A DNA stretch of 11,895 nucleotides from Fusobacterium sp. (GTDB lineage: Bacteria > Fusobacteriota > Fusobacteriia > Fusobacteriales > Fusobacteriaceae), in contig DXSD01000061.1 of assembly GCA_019410665.1 (NCBI GenBank), positions 1 through 11,895 of the forward strand, read 5' to 3'. Below, piece by piece: positions 1 to 6,982 of this stretch. A program made the translations under genes and the position numbers. The notes below the pieces were generated by a model. That model was not told where the DNA came from, did not search any database, and was given only the letters and a program-made list of their open reading frames with translations. Position 1 is the stretch's first letter; each line of letters begins with the position of its first letter.

Positions 1-23
1 GGGAGGATAGGAACTTGCCAAGC
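1..23 (+). rRNA. rrf: 5S ribosomal RNA, 3' end only (partial)
   Basis: The first 23 bases resemble the 3' end of bacterial 5S rRNA. The stretch GGATAGGAACTTGCCAAGC matches the family pattern seen in E. coli as GAGTAGGGAACTGCCAGGC: the end of helix IV/V, followed by the 3' strand of helix I. The 5' part of the gene lies outside the window. A T-rich tract follows at once, as expected at the end of an rRNA operon. The call rests on a short remembered match, so the exact 3' end is uncertain by a base or two. Confidence 0.82.
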
Positions 24-37
24 TTTTTTTATTTTTT
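24..37 (+). terminator. Probable terminator T-tract after the 5S rRNA
   Basis: Seven Ts, one A and six Ts follow the last base of the 5S sequence directly. The 3' strand of 5S helix I (GCCAAGC) would pair with the 5' end of the 5S RNA outside the window, giving a stem followed by a U-tract. Only the T-tract can be seen, so a working intrinsic terminator is inferred. Confidence 0.5.
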
Positions 38-72
38 GTAACTTTTACTCTGTTTCATTAACAAATAAAGTA

Positions 73-81
73 TGATATAAT
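73..81 (+). promoter_or_regulatory. Extended -10 promoter for gmhB
   Basis: TGATATAAT is a perfect -10 hexamer (TATAAT, 76-81) with the TGn extension. The -35 region is poor (TTTCAT at 53-58, 17-bp spacer), which the extension can offset. TTAACA at 58-63 is a better -35 match but lies only 12 bp from the hexamer. Transcription would start near 86-90, leaving a leader of roughly 40 bases before gmhB. Confidence 0.65.
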
Positions 82-126
82 AAAAGCTGAATTACCTTAA
101 ATAATATTATAATTAAAGGAGTAGAA

Positions 127-690
127 ATGAATAAAGCCATAATTTTAGATAGAGATGGAACTATAAATGTAGAGAAAGATTATCTACATAAAATAGAGGA
201 TTTTGAATTTGAAAAAGGGGTAATAGAGGGGTTAAAAATACTATCTCAATTAGGATATATATTTATTGTTGTGACTAACCAATCTGGAATAGCAAGAGGA
301 TATTACAGTGAAGAGGATCTAGAAATCTTAAATAACCATATAGGAGAAATCTTATTAAAAGAGGGAATAAAAATAGAAAAATTTTATTATTGTCCACATC
401 ATCCTGAGAAAGGAGTGGGAAAATATAAAGTAGAGTGTAATTGTAGAAAACCAAATCCAGGAATGTTAGAAGAGGCTATAAAAGAATTTAATATTGATAG
501 AGAAAAATCTTTTATGATAGGAGATAATATTAGTGATATTGAAGCTGGAATAAGAGCTAAGGTTACTCCTATATTAGTTGAAACTGGTCATGGAGTAGAG
601 CACTTGAAAAAAGTGGACGAAATGAAAGTATTAAGATATAAAACTCTTTTAGAATTTTCAAAAACGTTAATAGATAAAAAAATAAAATAA
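127..690 (+). CDS. gmhB: D-glycero-D-manno-heptose 1,7-bisphosphate phosphatase (HAD family)
   Basis: A histidinol-phosphatase-like HAD enzyme. It probably removes the 7-phosphate from heptose 1,7-bisphosphate in the cytoplasm, a step towards ADP-heptose for the LPS core. Visible motifs: motif I LDRDGT with nucleophile Asp8 and acid/base Asp10; motif II VVTNQSG with Thr50-Asn51; the GmhB-type zinc loop Cys89-x-His91 and Cys104-x-Cys106; Lys108 in RKP; and motif IV GDNISD with Asp133 and Asp137. At 187 aa it has normal family length. AAAGGAG at 115-121 lies five bases before the ATG. It stands between an rRNA operon and the dcw cluster, with its own promoter and a 113-bp gap to murF. No other heptose gene is present, so substrate is assigned by family. 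Related members act on the alpha or beta anomer and I cannot tell which applies here. Confidence 0.92.
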   Translation: MNKAIILDRDGTINVEKDYLHKIEDFEFEKGVIEGLKILSQLGYIFIVVTNQSGIARGYYSEEDLEILNNHIGEILLKEGIKIEKFYYCPHHPEKGVGKYKVECNCRKPNPGMLEEAIKEFNIDREKSFMIGDNISDIEAGIRAKVTPILVETGHGVEHLKKVDEMKVLRYKTLLEFSKTLIDKKIK

Positions 691-715
691 ATTTCTTAAA
701 ATGTATAAAAGTTAA

Positions 716-743
716 TTGTATTATCTAATTATTAATGATACAA
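716..743. promoter_or_regulatory. Imperfect palindrome overlapping the murF promoter; possible operator
   Basis: The arms TTGTATTAT (716-724) and ATGATACAA (735-743) are inverted repeats with 8 of 9 positions matching, separated by 10 bp. The left arm contains the -35 and the right arm most of the extended -10. A repressor dimer bound here would block RNA polymerase. In A+T-rich DNA such a repeat can arise by chance, and no regulator gene lies in the window. Confidence 0.3.
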
Positions 744-744
744 T
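716..744 (+). promoter_or_regulatory. Promoter for the murF-led dcw cluster
   Basis: TTGTAT (716-721), a 17-bp spacer and TACAAT (739-744) with a TGn extension (TG at 736-737) make a good sigma70-type promoter. Transcription would start near 751-753, giving a leader of about 50 bases before murF. It is the only promoter candidate in the gmhB-murF gap and no terminator is visible there, so read-through from gmhB is also possible. An imperfect palindrome overlaps the promoter and is listed separately. Confidence 0.65.
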
Positions 745-803
745 AAACTGTTAGTACAAATTAAAAGAAAGGTATATTAATATTTAATTAATTTGGTAGT
801 GGT

Positions 804-2084
804 ATGAAGATTCTTACAAGGATTATAAAAGAGAAATTTGATTTAAAAGATTTAAATGAAATAAAAAAGGTTGTTATGGATAGTAGAAAAGTAGAGGAGA
901 ATTCTCTTTTTTTTGCTATTAACAATGGAAATAACTATGTAAATGATGTTTTGGAAAAAGGGGCTATTTTAGTAATAGCAGATAATTATCAAGGAAGTGA
1001 TAAAAGAGTTATTAATGTTGAAGATAGTGTAAAAGCTATGCAAGATTTAGCTCAAGAGTATAGAAAAGCCCTTAATTTAAAAGTGATAGGTATAACGGGA
1101 AGTAATGGAAAAACTACAACTAAAGATATGATCTACTCTCTTCTATCACAAAAATATAGATGCAAAAAAACTGAAGGAAATTACAATAATCACATAGGAT
1201 TACCATTTACAATTTTACAATTAGAAGATAGTGATGAAGTTTCAGTTCTTGAAATGGGAATGAGCGGATTCGGAGAGATAGATAGATTGTGTGAGATAGC
1301 ACAACCTGACTATGGAGTTATAACTAATATTGGAGATTCACACTTAGAGTTTTTAAAAACAAGAGAAAATGTTTTTAAAGCTAAAGGAGAGATTGTAAAG
1401 TATGTTTCTTCAGATAAACTATTAGTTTTTGGAGATGATTTTTATTTAAAAACTTTAAAAGGAATAAAAATTGGATTTAGTGAAAATTGTGATAGGAAAA
1501 TTACAGAGTTTTTAGATACAGAAAACGGTATAGAATTTATCTTAGATAATGATAGATATCATGTTAATTTAAATGGAAAACATAATTGTATAAATGCTGC
1601 TATGGGGATAGTGCTTGCAAAGGAGTTTTTACTAAGTTATGATGAGATTCAAGAGGGATTCAATAATTTAAACTTAACTCCAATGAGATTTCAAAAAATT
1701 ATAGTGGGAGATACTTTATATATTAATGATGCTTATAATGCTAGTCCTATATCTATGAGATATTCTTTGGAAACATTTCATATGCTATATAATGATAGAA
1801 TGAAAATAGCTGTTTTAGGAGATATGTTAGAGCTAGGAGAAAATGAGATAGAGTATCATAGAGAGGTTATTGAAAAAGCTTTAACTATTAAAATAGATAA
1901 ATTATATATTTATGGAGAAAGAATGCAAAAAGCTTATGAAAAAGTAGAAAAAGATGAAAGAGTAGTAGCTACTCTAGATAAGGAATATATAAAGCAAAGT
2001 ATAAAAGAAGAAAAGAGTACTCTAAAAGCAATTTTATTAAAGGGATCTAGAGGAATGAAAATGGAAGAGATAATAGAAGGATAG
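804..2084 (+). CDS. murF: UDP-N-acetylmuramoyl-tripeptide--D-alanyl-D-alanine ligase
   Basis: The last cytoplasmic Mur ligase. It uses ATP to join D-Ala-D-Ala to the UDP-MurNAc tripeptide. Visible: the N-terminal substrate-binding region with MDSRKV (25-30) and LFFAI (35-39); the ATP P-loop GITGSNGKTTT (96-106); the LEMGMSGFGEI segment (149-159); Lys194 in FKAKGE, the expected carbamylated lysine; NDAYNASPISM (308-318); and the C-terminal GSRGMKME (414-421). The length of 426 aa is slightly below the usual ~450. ATG804 is the only sensible start, because an in-frame stop lies at 789-791. The Shine-Dalgarno is weak: only GGTAGTGG right before the ATG. If the host is a Fusobacterium, the third residue of the accepted peptide may be lanthionine rather than diaminopimelate; that is family knowledge and not visible here. 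Confidence 0.96.
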   Translation: MKILTRIIKEKFDLKDLNEIKKVVMDSRKVEENSLFFAINNGNNYVNDVLEKGAILVIADNYQGSDKRVINVEDSVKAMQDLAQEYRKALNLKVIGITGSNGKTTTKDMIYSLLSQKYRCKKTEGNYNNHIGLPFTILQLEDSDEVSVLEMGMSGFGEIDRLCEIAQPDYGVITNIGDSHLEFLKTRENVFKAKGEIVKYVSSDKLLVFGDDFYLKTLKGIKIGFSENCDRKITEFLDTENGIEFILDNDRYHVNLNGKHNCINAAMGIVLAKEFLLSYDEIQEGFNNLNLTPMRFQKIIVGDTLYINDAYNASPISMRYSLETFHMLYNDRMKIAVLGDMLELGENEIEYHREVIEKALTIKIDKLYIYGERMQKAYEKVEKDERVVATLDKEYIKQSIKEEKSTLKAILLKGSRGMKMEEIIEG

Positions 2085-2093
2085 GGAGAAAAA

Positions 2094-3182
2094 ATGTTTT
2101 ATTTAATAGGAGAGTATGTAAGTAGTTTACAATTTTTGAAATCAATTTATTTAAGAAGCTTTATGGCTTTTATGGTAGCTTTTATAATAGTTTTAATAGC
2201 TGGAAAACCTTTCATTGAATTTTTAAGAGTAAAAAAATTTGGTGAAAAAATAAGAGAAGAGGGACCAGCAACCCATATGTCAAAGAAGGGAACTCCTACT
2301 ATGGGTGGTGTTCTTATAATTTTAACAATTTTAGTAACAAATCTTTTAATATCTGATATTACCAATAGAATAATTTTGTTATTGCTTGTGAGTATGATGG
2401 GATTTGCAAGTATAGGATTTATAGATGACTATAAAAAGTTTACTGTAAATAAAAAAGGGTTATCAGGAAAGAAAAAACTTTTAGGACAAGGATTGATAGC
2501 TGTTTTAGTTTGGGCTTTTGTGAAGTTCTTAGGATTGACAGGGACTCCTACTATAGATATGTCTATAATAAATCCAATTTTATCAGGAAGTACGATATAT
2601 ATAGGTAGTATAGGAATGTTAATCTTTGTTTTATTAATATTGATGGGAACATCTAATGCTGTAAATATAACAGATGGATTAGATGGATTAGCTATAATGC
2701 CAATGGTAATATGTTCAGCTATATTAGGAGTAGTAGCATATTTTACTGGACATACAGAGTTAAGTAGACATCTAAATCTTTTCTATATAGAAGGTTCTGG
2801 GGAGATAACAGTATTTTTATCAGCAGTGTGTGGAGCAGGATTAGGATTTTTATGGTATAACTTCTATCCAGCACAGATATTTATGGGGGATACAGGATCT
2901 TTAACATTAGGTGGAATATTAGGAGTAGTAGCAATACTTTTAAAACAGGAGCTAATTCTTCCAGTTATAGGAGGAGTTTTTGTAATGGAAGCTCTATCAG
3001 TTATAATTCAAGTGGGATCTTTTAAATTAAGAGGAAAGAGAGTATTTAAAATGGCTCCTATTCATCATCATTTTGAGTTGTGTGGTCTTGCTGAAACAAA
3101 GGTAACAATGAGGTTTTGGATAGCTACTTTAATGTTTGGAATAATAGCTTTAGGAATAATTAGAATGAGGGGAATACTTTAA
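2094..3182 (+). CDS. mraY: Phospho-N-acetylmuramoyl-pentapeptide transferase (lipid I synthase)
   Basis: An integral membrane enzyme that transfers phospho-MurNAc-pentapeptide from UDP to undecaprenyl phosphate, making lipid I. At 362 aa with about ten hydrophobic segments it has family-typical size. Signature motifs: MSKKGTPTMGG (62-72); the catalytic aspartates Asp111-Asp112 in FIDDYKK; NITDGLDGLA (191-200); FMGDTGSL (263-270) with Asp266; and the cytoplasmic HHH triad in MAPIHHHFE (320-328). The start follows murF by 9 bp, with GGGAG (2084-2088) overlapping the murF stop codon, so translation is probably coupled. The next gene, murD, is 71 bp away across a hairpin. Confidence 0.97.
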   Translation: MFYLIGEYVSSLQFLKSIYLRSFMAFMVAFIIVLIAGKPFIEFLRVKKFGEKIREEGPATHMSKKGTPTMGGVLIILTILVTNLLISDITNRIILLLLVSMMGFASIGFIDDYKKFTVNKKGLSGKKKLLGQGLIAVLVWAFVKFLGLTGTPTIDMSIINPILSGSTIYIGSIGMLIFVLLILMGTSNAVNITDGLDGLAIMPMVICSAILGVVAYFTGHTELSRHLNLFYIEGSGEITVFLSAVCGAGLGFLWYNFYPAQIFMGDTGSLTLGGILGVVAILLKQELILPVIGGVFVMEALSVIIQVGSFKLRGKRVFKMAPIHHHFELCGLAETKVTMRFWIATLMFGIIALGIIRMRGIL

Positions 3183-3186
3183 AAAC

Positions 3187-3220
3187 TATAACCACGGTGA
3201 AAAAATAAGCCGTGGTTATA
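3187..3220. repeat. Perfect 11-bp inverted repeat (hairpin) between mraY and murD
   Basis: TATAACCACGG (3187-3197) and CCGTGGTTATA (3210-3220) pair perfectly around a 12-base loop, with one more possible U-G pair inside. It starts four bases after the mraY stop codon. On the + strand the next bases are AACATATTTTAGG, a poor U-tract, so it is not a strong forward terminator. On the - strand the stem is followed by GTTTTT. It may be an mRNA processing or stability element, a leaky attenuator, or a terminator for antisense transcription. I saw no second copy in the window. Confidence 0.7.
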
Positions 3221-3253
3221 AACATATTTTAGGATAGAAAAGAGGTAGAGAGT

Positions 3254-4552
3254 ATGAGAAAAGCAATGGTTTTTGGTGCAGGAGTAAGTGGGATTGGAGC
3301 AAAAAAACTTTTAGAGCACCAAGGATATGAAGTGATTTTAGTAGATGATAAATTGGGACTAACTTCTGAAGAGGGGATGAAACATTTAAAAGAGATAGAG
3401 GTATTTATAAAAAGTCCAGGAGTTCCCTATAATGAATTGGTATTAGAGGCTAAAAAAAATAATATAAAAATAGTAGATGAAATTGAATTATGCTATGAAT
3501 ATATGGTACAATATAACGATGGTATAAAAATCATAGGGGTAACAGGAACTAATGGTAAAACAACTACAACAACTAAGATAACAGAGTTGTTAAAATATGC
3601 TGGATATAGAGCTGAGTATGCTGGAAATATAGGTAAAAGTTTTGCTGAATTACTTTTAGAAAATATGGAATTAGATTATATTGTATTAGAGCTTAGTTCT
3701 TATCAATTAGAAAATCTAATAAAGTTTAAACCCTTTATATCAATGGTTATAAACTTAACTCCTGATCATCTTTCTAGATATAAAAGTGTAGAAGAGTATT
3801 ATGATACTAAATTTAATATATGTAAGAATCAAAGTAAAGAAGAGTATTTCTTAGTAAATAATGATTGTGATGAAATTATGAGAAGATTAAACTTAGTTCC
3901 TAGTCATAAGATAGATTTATCACAAAAGAGTATTAATAAAGATTGCTATGTGAAAGATGGATGTATTTTTTGGAGAGCTGAAAAGGTATTAGAGATAGAT
4001 AAATTAGCTTTAAAAGGAAAACATAATGTAGAAAATACATTGTTTATTGTTGCAGCAGGAAAACTTTGTGGAGTAGAAAATGAAAAGATTAAAGAGTTTC
4101 TATACCATACAAAAACTTTAGAACACAGAATGGAAGAGTTTTTCGATTATGGAAAAATGAAGTTTATAAATGATTCTAAAGGAACTAATATAGATTCTAC
4201 TACCTTTGCTGTTGAGGCATTTAAAGGGTGTGTTTTAATTTGTGGAGGATATAATAAAAAATTAGATTGGAGCCCTTTAGTAGAGCTAATAAAAGATTCT
4301 ACAAGTGCTGTATATTTAATAGGGGATATAGCTGATGAGTTAAATAGAAGATTAGTAGAAGAAGGATATAAAAATATATATCTTTTAAGAGAGTTAGAGC
4401 TATGTCTAAAGGATATTAAAGAGAGATACTCAAAAGAGGAGGAAGTAGTAGTATTATTTTCTCCAGCAACATCAAGTTTTGATCAATTTAAAAATTTTGA
4501 ACATAGAGGAAAAGTATTTAAGGAATTAGTGAGAGAGATTTTCGGTAGGTGA
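3254..4552 (+). CDS. murD: UDP-N-acetylmuramoyl-L-alanine--D-glutamate ligase
   Basis: A cytoplasmic ATP-dependent ligase that adds D-Glu to UDP-MurNAc-L-Ala. Visible: an N-terminal Rossmann-like nucleotide-binding start FGAGVSGIGA (7-16); KSPGVP (53-58); P-loop GVTGTNGKTTTT (95-106); LELSSYQLE (145-153), a MurD hallmark; LTPDHLSRY (168-176); Lys186 in DTKFNI, the likely carbamylated lysine; NDSKGTN (306-312); and the C-terminal SPATSSFDQF (403-412) with FEHRGKVF (415-422). Its 432 aa is normal. AGAGG (3241-3245) lies eight bases before the ATG. In many dcw clusters ftsW follows murD; here murG follows directly, its start only 5 bp past the murD stop. Confidence 0.96.
   Translation: MRKAMVFGAGVSGIGAKKLLEHQGYEVILVDDKLGLTSEEGMKHLKEIEVFIKSPGVPYNELVLEAKKNNIKIVDEIELCYEYMVQYNDGIKIIGVTGTNGKTTTTTKITELLKYAGYRAEYAGNIGKSFAELLLENMELDYIVLELSSYQLENLIKFKPFISMVINLTPDHLSRYKSVEEYYDTKFNICKNQSKEEYFLVNNDCDEIMRRLNLVPSHKIDLSQKSINKDCYVKDGCIFWRAEKVLEIDKLALKGKHNVENTLFIVAAGKLCGVENEKIKEFLYHTKTLEHRMEEFFDYGKMKFINDSKGTNIDSTTFAVEAFKGCVLICGGYNKKLDWSPLVELIKDSTSAVYLIGDIADELNRRLVEEGYKNIYLLRELELCLKDIKERYSKEEEVVVLFSPATSSFDQFKNFEHRGKVFKELVREIFGR
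4547..4552 (+). promoter_or_regulatory. Shine-Dalgarno AGGTGA that places the murG start at TTG4558
   Basis: AGGTGA matches the 3' part of the full anti-Shine-Dalgarno complement (AAGGAGGTGATC) and overlaps the murD stop codon. In that alignment its GG lies eight bases before TTG4558, which is near ideal. The in-frame GTG at 4549, nine bases earlier, lies inside this element and has only a weak purine run further upstream. Confidence 0.6.
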
Positions 4553-4557
4553 GATAT

Positions 4558-5625
4558 TTGAAAAAGGTTATCTTAACAACTGGAGGTACTGGTGGGCATA
4601 TATATCCAGCACTTTCAGTGGCAGAAGGATTGAAAAAAAGGGGTATAGAGGTACTTTTTGTAGGAACAAGTATAAGAATGGAAAAAGATATTGTTCCTAA
4701 AGCAGGATTTAGATTTATAGGATTGAATATAGCTCCACCTAGAACATTAAAAAATATATTTGGTTATATAAAAGGAGTAATTCAAGGGATAGCTCTAGTA
4801 GCTAAAGAGAAACCAGATGCCATAATAGGTTTTGGAAATTATATATCAATACCTGTTTTAGTAGGAGGAGTGATTTTTAGAAGAGGATTGTATCTTCAAG
4901 AGCAGAATGCTAATTTAGGAGGGACAAATAAGCTTTTTTATAGATTTGCTAAGAAAATATTTTTAGCTTTTGAAAAAACTTATGATGATATTCCTATGAA
5001 ATATCAAAAAAAATGTGTAGTTACAGGAAATCCTTTAAGAGAAGAGATTTATAAAGTAAAAATACATGAAGAAAGAGATAAGTTAAAGGTAGCAGATGAT
5101 GAAAAAGTTTTATTGGTAACTGGAGGAAGTTTGGGAGCTAAAGAGATAAATGATGCTGTTCTTAAAAATTGGGAGAGAATTTTAGAAGATAAAAATATTA
5201 GACTCTACTGGGCTACTGGAGAGAAGAACTATGATGAGATAATAAAAAGTATAAATAGAACTAAAATTCAAGATACAGTTAGACCATATTTTGAAAACAT
5301 GATAAATATAATGGCTGCTGCAGATTTAGTTGTGTGTAGAGCTGGGGCTTTAACAATTTCTGAAATAATTCAATTGGGAAAACCAGCTGTGATTATACCT
5401 TATAATTCTATAAAGGTAGGACAGTATGCCAATGGGAAATTATTAGAAGAGGCTGGGGCAGCTCTTATGTACAAAAATTCAGAGGCAACTTTAGCAATAG
5501 AGAAGGCTTTTGAGCTATTGGATAATAAGAGTGAATTAGGAACAATGAAGATAAATATTAGAAATTTAAAGAAAGAGAATGCTGTAGAAAAAATAATAGA
5601 ATCTCTTGAGATTTGGAGGAATTAA
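4558..5625 (+). CDS. murG: UDP-GlcNAc--lipid I N-acetylglucosaminyltransferase
   Basis: A peripheral inner-membrane GT-B glycosyltransferase (family GT28) that adds GlcNAc to lipid I, giving lipid II. From TTG4558 the protein has 355 aa, a typical size. Visible: the N-domain glycine-rich loop GGTGGHIYPAL (9-19); GFGNYISIP (91-99); QEQNANLGGTNK (114-125); GNPLREEI (157-164); the C-domain loop TGGSLGAKEIN (188-198); and the donor-binding region RAGALTISEI (261-270) followed by GQYANGKLLEEAGAA (288-302). The DHQ commonly seen before that asparagine reads VGQ here, but the position varies in the family. A longer form from GTG4549 would add three residues (MRY). I prefer TTG because the Shine-Dalgarno spacing fits and MKKVILTTGG is the family-like N terminus. 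Confidence 0.95.
   Translation: MKKVILTTGGTGGHIYPALSVAEGLKKRGIEVLFVGTSIRMEKDIVPKAGFRFIGLNIAPPRTLKNIFGYIKGVIQGIALVAKEKPDAIIGFGNYISIPVLVGGVIFRRGLYLQEQNANLGGTNKLFYRFAKKIFLAFEKTYDDIPMKYQKKCVVTGNPLREEIYKVKIHEERDKLKVADDEKVLLVTGGSLGAKEINDAVLKNWERILEDKNIRLYWATGEKNYDEIIKSINRTKIQDTVRPYFENMINIMAAADLVVCRAGALTISEIIQLGKPAVIIPYNSIKVGQYANGKLLEEAGAALMYKNSEATLAIEKAFELLDNKSELGTMKINIRNLKKENAVEKIIESLEIWRN
5615..5620 (+). promoter_or_regulatory. Shine-Dalgarno GGAGGA that places the murC start at TTG5627
   Basis: GGAGGA lies inside the last codons of murG, six bases before TTG5627. An in-frame TTG at 5606 would add seven residues, but it lies upstream of this ribosome site and has no equivalent site of its own. 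Confidence 0.75.
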
Positions 5626-5626
5626 G

Positions 5627-6982
5627 TTGAAAAAAATTTATTTTATAGGAATAAACGGAATAGGAATGAGTGGACTTGCTAAAATAATGAAATGTAAAGG
5701 GTATGAAGTTGAAGGAAGCGATTTAAGCCGTTCATATGTTACTGATGAACTAGAAAGTATGGGGATAGTAGTTCATAACGAGCATTCAGAGAAAAATCTT
5801 GAAGGTAAGAATTTTGATATGATTATATCTTCAAGTGCTATAAAAAAAGAGAATCCAGAGTATATATATGCTTTAGAAAATGGAATTAAGGTAGTAAAAA
5901 GAGGAGAACTTTTAGCTATGTTATTAAATGAAGAGTGTGGAATTGCGGTAGCAGGAACACATGGAAAAACTACTACTAGTTCAATGGCAGCATCTGTTAT
6001 GCTACCTCTTGATCCTACTATTGTGGTGGGAGGAATTTTACCTGAGATAGGATCAAATGCTAAGCCAGGAAAATCAAGTTATTTTATAGCTGAAGCAGAT
6101 GAAAGTGATAACTCTTTCTTATATATGAATCCAGCTTACTCTATAATTACAAATATAGAGGCTGATCATTTAGAAAATCATGGATCTTTAGAGAATATAA
6201 TAAAATCTTTTTCTAAATTTATTGATCAAACATCAAAAGAGGTATTTATCTGTTCTGACTGTGAGATATTAAGAGGATTAGCAGCTACTAAAGAGAACAA
6301 AAAGATAACTAGATACAGCTTAAAAGATAAAAGTGCTGATATCTATGCTGAGAATATAGAGATAGGAGATGGAAAAACTACTTATGATGTAGTAATAAAG
6401 GGAGAAAAAATAGGGAGATTTACTCTTTATATTCCAGGGGAGCACAATATTTTAAACTCTTTACCTGTCATCTACTTAGCTTTAGAATTTGGATTAGAGG
6501 AAAAAGATATTGAAAGAGCTTTTGAAAAGTTTAGAGGATCTAAAAGAAGATATGAGGTATTATATAGTGGCAATGGAATAAGAGTAATAGATGATTATGC
6601 TCACCATCCAACAGAGATAAAAGCGACTTTACAAGGGGCAACCTCTATTGAGAATAGCAAGATAACTGTAATTTTTCAACCACATCGTTATAGTAGAGTA
6701 AAATTTTTATTAGAGAACTTCAAAGATGCTTTTGAAAAAGCAGATGAGGTAGTACTTCTACCTATATATAGTGCTGGAGAAAAGGATGTATTTGGTGTAA
6801 CTATTGAGGATTTAAAAAATATAATTGCAAAGCCACAGGCTGTTATAGAGAAAAATCCACAAAATATAGATGATATGATAATGAATTTTGAGGGAAATAG
6901 AGTGTTTATGTTTATGGGAGCTGGAGATATATCTAAAATTGCCCATAGAGTAGCAGAAAAATTAGAAGGGAAATATAGATAA
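5627..6982 (+). CDS. murC: UDP-N-acetylmuramate--L-alanine ligase
   Basis: The first Mur ligase, joining L-Ala to UDP-MurNAc with ATP in the cytoplasm. From TTG5627 it is 451 aa and starts MKKIYFIGINGIGMSGLA, the usual MurC N terminus with its nucleotide-binding loop (GIGMSGLA, 11-18). Other motifs: SSSAI (68-72), P-loop AGTHGKTTTSSM (109-120), EADESD (156-161), NIEADHLE (177-184), GEHNILN (271-277), DDYAHHPTEI (322-331), QPHRYSR (351-357) and MGAGDI (430-435). The start is one base after the murG stop codon and the stop overlaps the murB start (TAATG), so all three are likely translationally coupled. Arg-CGT codons, rare in this window, occur in this gene, but not enough to suggest transfer. 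Confidence 0.96.
   Translation: MKKIYFIGINGIGMSGLAKIMKCKGYEVEGSDLSRSYVTDELESMGIVVHNEHSEKNLEGKNFDMIISSSAIKKENPEYIYALENGIKVVKRGELLAMLLNEECGIAVAGTHGKTTTSSMAASVMLPLDPTIVVGGILPEIGSNAKPGKSSYFIAEADESDNSFLYMNPAYSIITNIEADHLENHGSLENIIKSFSKFIDQTSKEVFICSDCEILRGLAATKENKKITRYSLKDKSADIYAENIEIGDGKTTYDVVIKGEKIGRFTLYIPGEHNILNSLPVIYLALEFGLEEKDIERAFEKFRGSKRRYEVLYSGNGIRVIDDYAHHPTEIKATLQGATSIENSKITVIFQPHRYSRVKFLLENFKDAFEKADEVVLLPIYSAGEKDVFGVTIEDLKNIIAKPQAVIEKNPQNIDDMIMNFEGNRVFMFMGAGDISKIAHRVAEKLEGKYR

Noticed and set aside
2147..2365. A 72-codon open frame on the - strand inside mraY
   Set aside because: It is antisense to conserved mraY sequence and short, with no ribosome site evident.
2535..2569. TTGACA (2535-2540) and TATAAT (2564-2569) inside mraY
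   Set aside because: The hexamers are 23 bp apart, too far for a sigma70 promoter, and no good -10 lies at 16-18 bp.
4549..5625. Loss of the DHQ motif in MurG as a sign of altered function
   Set aside because: The histidine position varies in working MurG proteins (E. coli has RQQ), and the glutamine, the asparagine and all glycine loops are present.
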